Shown: positions 6,951-10,966 of the stretch, one piece after another
Layout of the letters: each line of letters starts with the position of its first letter
Position numbering within the stretch: the stretch's first letter is position 1
From: JAAEQG01 sp023133475
Lineage (GTDB): Bacteria > Planctomycetota > Phycisphaerae > UBA1845
NCBI GenBank assembly: GCA_030631415.1
Contig: DAOVLE010000179.1
Coordinates: 1 to 10,966 of the forward strand
Length of the DNA stretch: 10,966 nucleotides
Reading direction: 5' to 3'
Translations under genes and position numbers: made by a program
The notes under the pieces: model-generated
Databases searched by the model: none
The model's input: the letters and a program-made list of their open reading frames with translations, nothing else
What the model was told of the DNA's origin: nothing

Positions 6951-8059
6951 TTGTTTGCCTGTCCGTCGGCATTACCGTTATCACGCTGGGATGTAGCCCG
7001 GGCCTTATTGAGAAGGACCGCACCGGGACGCAGACGTTGCACGACCTCGAAACCGATCGCCTCGAACGGGCGGCAACCCAGCACGATGACGGCACGCCGG
7101 TGTCGCGGCTGTTCGTCAACGGTGACGTGATCGAGGCTGAGGGCATCCTGCGCCCGATCCGTGCCGAACTTGCCCACGCCGCCCAGACACTCACTCCGTA
7201 CCGCTATCAGAAGCTGCTTGAGGAAAAGATCATCGACGAGTTCCGCCACCAGGCCCGCACCTTGTTGCTCTATCAGGAAGCCGCCAAACGGCTTAGCCAG
7301 CCGGAAGAGGAGTTCCTCCAAGGTCTTGTTGACGACACGATACGCAAGCGGGTGAACAGCGAGTACGGCGGGCGTCAGGCTCACTATGAGAAGGCCCTCG
7401 GCGAGCAGGGGTTGACCATGGCGGAGGATCGGGAGCGGACCCGGCGTGATATGGTGGTCATGCGTCATTTGCATCAGACCATCATGCAGCGAGTGGTGGA
7501 CCCTACACGTGCGGAACTGGTTCGCTTCTTCGAGGAGCGTAAAGACGATTTGACCAAACCTCAACGCCGGAAAATGTCACTGATTGAAATCCCACGTAAA
7601 TCGAGCGGCGACAACCCCGGTGCCGACGAGCTAATCAGGCAGGCCTTGGCGGAACTTGGTGACGGGGTGGACTTCGCGACGGTTGCCACCAGACACTCCA
7701 AGGGCATCCACGCCGAGGAAGGCGGTGTGTGGGATTGGCTCACTCGCGGGAGCGTGCGCGAGCGCTGGGAGCCGGCGGTCGAAAAACTCTTTGAACTGCA
7801 CGAGGGGCAGATTAGCTCGATCATCGAGACCGATCAGGCATTGTTCCTGGTGCGCTGCGACGCAATCGATCCCGCCATCGAGCCGGACTTTGAAGCCATA
7901 CAGCCGCGTTTGATGCAAGTCTTTCGGGACTTGCAGTTTAACCGCCTGATCGACGAGCGTGTCCGCCAGTTGCAGCAAAAGGCTGTCTTCATCCCCAAGG
8001 ACGTCGGCCGTTTCCTGCAAGCCGTAGCCGACGCCGCCCCCAAACCCAAAGACACGTAG
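6854..8059 (+). CDS. Membrane-anchored PpiC/SurA-type peptidyl-prolyl isomerase
   Basis: It is predicted to catalyse cis-trans isomerisation of prolyl bonds and help exported proteins fold outside the cytoplasmic membrane. The 401-residue product has a hydrophobic segment at about 33-45 ending in TLGC. C47 could be lipidated, but Thr at -3 makes the lipobox imperfect. A helical chaperone-like region follows (about 65-235). The parvulin domain spans about 238-332, with FATVATRHSKG, EEGGVWDW and GQISSIIET matching the family pattern, and a charged helical tail ends the protein. This is the SurA/PrsA layout with one PpiC domain. The start overlaps the mfd stop (ATGA). GAGGAG at 6825-6830 is 23 nt away, too far to serve this ATG directly. 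Residues 1-32 are encoded by a dispersed repeat, which gives an unusually long n-region; the native start was probably lost or replaced. No better in-frame ATG exists before the hydrophobic segment. Nothing here shows the substrates. Confidence 0.88.
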   Translation: MINTRSKRNVIQSGRNLFPGNTPRPLRFCVHGIVCLSVGITVITLGCSPGLIEKDRTGTQTLHDLETDRLERAATQHDDGTPVSRLFVNGDVIEAEGILRPIRAELAHAAQTLTPYRYQKLLEEKIIDEFRHQARTLLLYQEAAKRLSQPEEEFLQGLVDDTIRKRVNSEYGGRQAHYEKALGEQGLTMAEDRERTRRDMVVMRHLHQTIMQRVVDPTRAELVRFFEERKDDLTKPQRRKMSLIEIPRKSSGDNPGADELIRQALAELGDGVDFATVATRHSKGIHAEEGGVWDWLTRGSVRERWEPAVEKLFELHEGQISSIIETDQALFLVRCDAIDPAIEPDFEAIQPRLMQVFRDLQFNRLIDERVRQLQQKAVFIPKDVGRFLQAVADAAPKPKDT

Positions 8060-8062
8060 CAT

Positions 8063-8079
8063 TTTAGCGGTGGGGGACG
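8063..8079 (+). repeat. Fragment of large palindromic repeat after isomerase stop
   Basis: TTTAGCGGTGGGGGACG matches 17 consecutive bases of the inverted repeat at 3263-3298. It begins 4 nt after the isomerase stop codon, so another copy of the family abuts a gene end. Confidence 0.6.
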
Positions 8080-8083
8080 TGAT

Positions 8084-8140
<57 letters not shown>

Positions 8141-8148
8141 GGGGAGGG

Positions 8149-8339
8149 GAGACATTGTCGTTGGGTGCACTCCCTTCCTTCTTCTCTGCGTCTCTGCGTC
8201 TCTGCGTTCATGAAAAATTGAAAAATGGGGGGGATGTGAGACATTGTCGTTGGGTGCACTCCATTCCTTCTTCTCTGCGCTCTCTGCGTCTCTGCGTTCA
8301 TAAAAATTGAAAATGGGGGGATGTGAGACATTGTCGTTG
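8149..8339 (+). repeat. 88-bp tandem repeat, two copies plus a stub
   Basis: The block GAGACATTGTCGTTG starts at 8149, 8238 and 8325 (periods 89 and 87). The first two copies continue through GGTGCACTCC, a CTCTGCGT microsatellite and GCGTTCAT to an A/T-rich then G-rich end. The third copy breaks off after about 15 nt. The CTCTGCG part resembles the ends of the MITE-like element at 151-310. Confidence 0.75.
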
Positions 8340-8431
8340 CCGGCAATTTGTGTTTGCCCGCCCCACCGCCTACGATCCCACTGCCCTCACCAATCGGGCA
8401 GGAGTGTCGGCGTGCACTTCTTGGCGGTTGG

Positions 8432-8460
8432 TTCGCAATGCCGCGCGAATACTGTATATT
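8432..8460 (+). promoter_or_regulatory. Possible sigma-70 promoter of the ATPase-TPR operon
   Basis: TTCGCA (8432-8437) and TATATT (8455-8460) are separated by 17 nt and match the consensus hexamers at 4/6 and 5/6. It lies in the only A/T-rich pocket before the ATPase gene and would give a leader of about 120 nt. Prediction by eye only. Confidence 0.35.
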
Positions 8461-8473
8461 TACAAGTTCAACC

Positions 8474-8488
8474 ACGGACCGTGTCCGT
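8474..8488. promoter_or_regulatory. Short palindrome just after the putative promoter
   Basis: ACGGAC and GTCCGT are perfect 6-bp inverted copies around CGT. The position, about 14 nt after the -10, would suit an operator or a 5'-end hairpin. A motif this short can arise by chance. Confidence 0.2.
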
Positions 8489-8540
8489 CGGCTCTTGTCG
8501 TTGAGTTGGCCGAGGTTCGGACGTGATGTGCTCGTCAGCC

Positions 8541-8571
8541 TCGCCCCCGTCTTTCGGGCGGTGCGGGGCGA
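8541..8571 (+). promoter_or_regulatory. Leader hairpin upstream of the ATPase ribosome binding site
   Basis: TCGCCCC (8541-8547) pairs with GGGGCGA (8565-8571). A competing stem CCCG/CGGG (8546-8549 with 8555-8558) overlaps it. The hairpin ends 6 nt before AAGGA (8578-8582), so it could influence translation initiation. No T-run follows. Confidence 0.3.
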
Positions 8572-8577
8572 CAGTTG

Positions 8578-8582
8578 AAGGA
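8578..8582 (+). promoter_or_regulatory. Ribosome binding site deciding the ATPase start
   Basis: AAGGA is followed by 7 nt and then the ATG at 8590. This makes 8590 a better start than the in-frame TTG at 8575, which would leave the Shine-Dalgarno sequence inside the gene. Confidence 0.6.
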
Positions 8583-8589
8583 ACCTGAC

Positions 8590-9912
8590 ATGGCCGATCT
8601 GATTCGCGACGCATTCAACCGGTGCAAGGTGGAGGAGTGGCTGGAGGTCGGAGACGATCGGTACGTGGACCTCAACGAGCTCGGAGTGCGCGGGAGCGAC
8701 CACAGTTGCATCGAGTTCCTGTTCGAGGCGGTGGATATGAGTGATGCCGCCAGCCATCTTCTCTTCTCCGGATTCCTCGGGAGTGGAAAGAGCACCGAGC
8801 TTAAGATCCTGGCGCACCGATTCGAGCTCAGCGGTTACAACGTCGTATTCATCAATACAGAGGACTACCTGAATCTGCGTGTGCCCGCCAACATCTCCGA
8901 CATCATGATTACGATCGCGGCGGGGATGGATCGTTTCCTGGCCGAACCGAGCGCCCCGGGAGAGATAAGGCCTTTTCGTCGCTTCTGGGACAGGTTCCGG
9001 ACCTTTCTGGACAACCGGGTCTCCCTGGAGAAGTTGACCGTCAAGTTGCCCGAAATCGCCGAGCTGGAGTTGGCGTTCACCAAGGACCTTGATTTCAAGA
9101 CACGCCTGTATCAATCACTGGAAGGCCGCCTGCCCGAACTTGCCCGGGAGTGCCGGGAATTCCTGGACGAATGCCTGGGTGTGCTGGCCTCGCGGCACAC
9201 GGGCGGGACGGTTCTCATTGTGGACAGCTTCGAGAAGCTGCGCGGCGACGCCACCAACGCCACCGCCGTCCGCACCAGCGTCGAGGAGGTCTTTGTCCGG
9301 GACTGGAACTACCTTCGAACACCCTGTCACGCGATCTACACGGTTCCGCCTTGGCTGACGTTCATGGAGGCGGGGGCCGCGACCGAATTCGGACGGATCC
9401 ATATTCTGCCGATGTGCAAGGTCTCCAACGCCAAGACCGGCAAGCCACACAAGAAGGGCGTGCAGGCGATGATGGATATCCTCGACAAACGCATGCCGCT
9501 GGATGATCTGTTCAAGGACCGCACCGTGCTGCATCCGCTCGTCGTTGCGTCCGGTGGGTATCCGCGCGATCTGTTGCGCATGATGAGGGAACTCCTTCAG
9601 CGTGTACGCATGAAGAAGCTCCCCTTGCCGCTACCGACAGCGCAGGTGAAGCCCATCATCGCCAAGGTGCTGAATGTGATTGGCGAGATATATGAGAGCC
9701 CAATCACGGACGAGGATATCGATCTTCTGGTGCGCGTTGCCAAGGACCGGGACATCACCGGCCATACGAGGGCTGATCTCCATCGCCTCGCCGACCTCTT
9801 CGACCATCATTTCGTGATGTCGTACCGGAACGGCGACAGATGGTTCGACCTGCACCCCCTCGTACGGCGCTCCGAGAAGATCAAGCGGAGGCTGGAGCAG
9901 CCCGATGAATGA
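8590..9912 (+). CDS. AAA/STAND-like P-loop ATPase paired with a TPR protein
   Basis: The 440-residue product is a single-domain P-loop ATPase. Walker A is GFLGSGKS at 61-68. Walker B is VLIVD at 208-212, followed by SFEKL. GGYPRDLL at 322-329 looks like the sensor-2 or winged-helix entry (GGxPR) of ORC/STAND-type ATPases. The C-terminal 100 residues are helical with a probable winged-helix ending in HPLVRRS. There is no signal peptide or membrane segment, so it should be cytoplasmic. It carries no recognisable effector or repeat domain of its own; the TPR repeats are in the next gene, whose start overlaps this stop by 8 nt. The pair therefore looks like a STAND switch protein split into two chains. 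In that family ATP binding drives a conformational change or oligomerisation after a signal is sensed. The specific role is not shown; defence or signalling is inference. Confidence 0.85.
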   Translation: MADLIRDAFNRCKVEEWLEVGDDRYVDLNELGVRGSDHSCIEFLFEAVDMSDAASHLLFSGFLGSGKSTELKILAHRFELSGYNVVFINTEDYLNLRVPANISDIMITIAAGMDRFLAEPSAPGEIRPFRRFWDRFRTFLDNRVSLEKLTVKLPEIAELELAFTKDLDFKTRLYQSLEGRLPELARECREFLDECLGVLASRHTGGTVLIVDSFEKLRGDATNATAVRTSVEEVFVRDWNYLRTPCHAIYTVPPWLTFMEAGAATEFGRIHILPMCKVSNAKTGKPHKKGVQAMMDILDKRMPLDDLFKDRTVLHPLVVASGGYPRDLLRMMRELLQRVRMKKLPLPLPTAQVKPIIAKVLNVIGEIYESPITDEDIDLLVRVAKDRDITGHTRADLHRLADLFDHHFVMSYRNGDRWFDLHPLVRRSEKIKRRLEQPDE

Positions 9913-10966
9913 GGCATCCGCGCCGTCGGCCAGAGACAAGCCGATCTCCTTGGGGCCGGAGGGAGAAGAGCAGTATGCACTCCTCAGGACAGGCCTCGAG
10001 CTCGGAAGCGGATTCGAGCTTTCCTTTGTTGCCTGCGACTCCCCCCTCGCGTTGCATGAGGTCGCGCGCCGGCTCGACGAGGCGCCGCCAGCCGGCTGCG
10101 CCATGTGCCGTCTGACGTTCGCGAGCCCGGAAGACAAGCGCGCCATCGTCGAGCGCCTTATTTCGTTGCCTTCCAGCCCAGCCGCCCGGTGGATCGTCTG
10201 GATTTCGTGCCAGGGATTGGACGACGAGGCACGCGCGGGTTGGGCTCAAGCCTTTGTCACTCTAAACGAGCGCAGGAACCTGGTTGTTCGCGATTGCCCA
10301 CATGCGTTGCTCTTTGCAGGGCCGACGTGGTTGCCGGTCGTAGCGCACAATGTCGCGCCGGACGTCTGGTCCATCCGCTCCTCCGTGTACGCCTTGCCGT
10401 CCGTCGTATCCACCACCGATGACGAGTGGCCCAGGGCAGAAATCCGGCCACTGTGGGACGTCATGGACCACGAGTTGGCCGGCGGCGAACACTACGAGGC
10501 TCTGGCCAAGGCATTGGAGTTGTCGACGCACCCCGCGGAACAGATGACCGGTGCGCGCTTGCTTCGTCAGGCCGCCCGCGCCTGGAGCCTACGCGGAGAG
10601 CCGAACCGCGCGCTCGGCGCACTTGAAGCGGCCCTGGCGATCGCCGAGAGGCGGCGAGATGACCACTCGCGGGCAATAACGCTGGGGGAGATTGCCCGGC
10701 TGCGGGCGGCCAAAGGCGAGGTGGACGCCGCCCTGCAATTGCTTGAGGAGGTGCGAGCGATCTTCGAGACCCTCGGGGACAAGCGCTCGCGGGCGGGGGC
10801 GCTGGGGTACATTGCCCGGCTGCGGGCGGCCAAAGGCGAGGTGGACGCCGCACTGCAATTGCATCAAGAGGCGATGGCCGTTTACGACGCGCTCGGGGAC
10901 AAGCGCCCGCGGGGGGTGGCGCTGCGGTACCTAGCCCCGCCGCAGGCGGCCAAAGGCGAGGTGGAC
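9905..10966 (+). CDS. TPR-repeat protein coupled to the ATPase (incomplete, runs off edge)
   Basis: The frame is open from the ATG at 9905 to the window edge, 354 codons with no stop. GGAG at 9894-9897 lies 7 nt before the ATG, and the start overlaps the ATPase stop, so translation is probably coupled. Residues 1-178 form a globular domain with WIVWISCQGLDD, a Leu-Asn-Glu-Arg-Arg segment, PHALLFAGPTWL and APDVWSIRSSVYALP (151-165). From memory, this WSIRS-type block recurs ahead of TPR arrays in bacterial ATPase-linked proteins; I cannot name the domain. TPR-like helical repeats of 40 residues start at about 217: 217-256, 257-296, 297-336 and a partial one from 337. Units two and three share IARLRAAKGEVDAALQL. 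The 40-residue period is longer than canonical TPR (34) and nearer to the kinesin-light-chain type. The array probably binds a partner or sensed molecule. The final unit reads LAPPQ where others read IARLR. The C-terminus, which may hold an effector, is missing. Confidence 0.85.
   Translation, partial: MNEASAPSARDKPISLGPEGEEQYALLRTGLELGSGFELSFVACDSPLALHEVARRLDEAPPAGCAMCRLTFASPEDKRAIVERLISLPSSPAARWIVWISCQGLDDEARAGWAQAFVTLNERRNLVVRDCPHALLFAGPTWLPVVAHNVAPDVWSIRSSVYALPSVVSTTDDEWPRAEIRPLWDVMDHELAGGEHYEALAKALELSTHPAEQMTGARLLRQAARAWSLRGEPNRALGALEAALAIAERRRDDHSRAITLGEIARLRAAKGEVDAALQLLEEVRAIFETLGDKRSRAGALGYIARLRAAKGEVDAALQLHQEAMAVYDALGDKRPRGVALRYLAPPQAAKGEVD
10553..10966 (+). repeat. 120-bp coding tandem repeat (TPR array)
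   Basis: The period is exactly 120 bp. Units 10681-10800 and 10801-10920 differ at about 20 of 120 positions, and 41 consecutive bases (10691-10731 against 10811-10851) are identical. The third stretch (10921-10966) differs at 6 positions, all in its first 24 bases, then matches perfectly. An older, diverged unit lies at 10553-10672. Such DNA-level similarity points to recent duplication or ongoing recombination. Confidence 0.85.

Noticed and set aside
6945..7130. Alternative ATG start for a gene after mfd
   Set aside because: It is out of frame with the PpiC domain, and its product has no recognisable feature.
8149..8339. CRISPR array
   Set aside because: There are only two full 88-bp units and a stub, directly adjoining without spacers, and no cas genes.
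8348..8578. Small protein of about 76 residues before the ATPase gene
   Set aside because: Three overlapping frames are open in this stretch, none with a ribosome binding site or coding pattern. The region also holds the likely promoter and leader.
8575..8589. TTG start for the ATPase
   Set aside because: AAGGA at 8578-8582 is correctly spaced for the ATG at 8590 and would lie inside the gene if TTG were used.

Overview
The window reads like a GC-rich, repeat-littered bacterial chromosome, most likely an uncultured Planctomycetota-type organism. That placement is an impression from the DinB-type protein, the exported protein, the split ATPase/TPR pair and the abundance of short palindromic repeats. 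No rRNA or other marker gene here fixes the lineage. I see no tRNA, rRNA, transposase or CRISPR array.

Layout, left to right. (1) 1-371: no gene, only a patchwork of small inverted repeats. (2) 372-1019 (-): a DinB/YfiT-fold protein whose last 20 residues are written by a dispersed repeat. (3) 1020-1187: a nested inverted-repeat element that runs into the next gene. (4) 1188-3098 (-): a large exported protein of unknown function, possibly DUF3352-like. (5) 3099-3572: divergent intergenic region with a large inverted repeat, a second hairpin repeat and a 24-bp palindrome. (6) 3573-6857 (+): mfd, the transcription-repair coupling factor. (7) 6854-8059 (+): a membrane-anchored PpiC/SurA-type peptidyl-prolyl isomerase, overlapping the mfd stop by 4 nt. 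(8) 8060-8589: tandem and dispersed repeats, then a possible promoter and a leader hairpin. (9) 8590-9912 (+): a P-loop ATPase of the AAA/STAND kind. (10) 9905 to the window edge (+): an incomplete protein with an N-terminal domain followed by 40-residue TPR-like repeats, overlapping the ATPase gene by 8 nt.

mfd and the isomerase form a housekeeping pair. The ATPase and TPR genes look like an accessory two-gene module: a switch ATPase plus a repeat-built sensor or scaffold made by a coupled neighbour, resembling a STAND protein split in two. This is the best candidate for a little-described system, possibly in biological conflict or signalling, but nothing in the window shows an effector.

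A second theme is that small repeats repeatedly form gene ends. They supply the stop and C-terminal tail of the DinB-like protein and of the exported protein. They also supply the stop of mfd together with the start and first ~32 codons of the isomerase.
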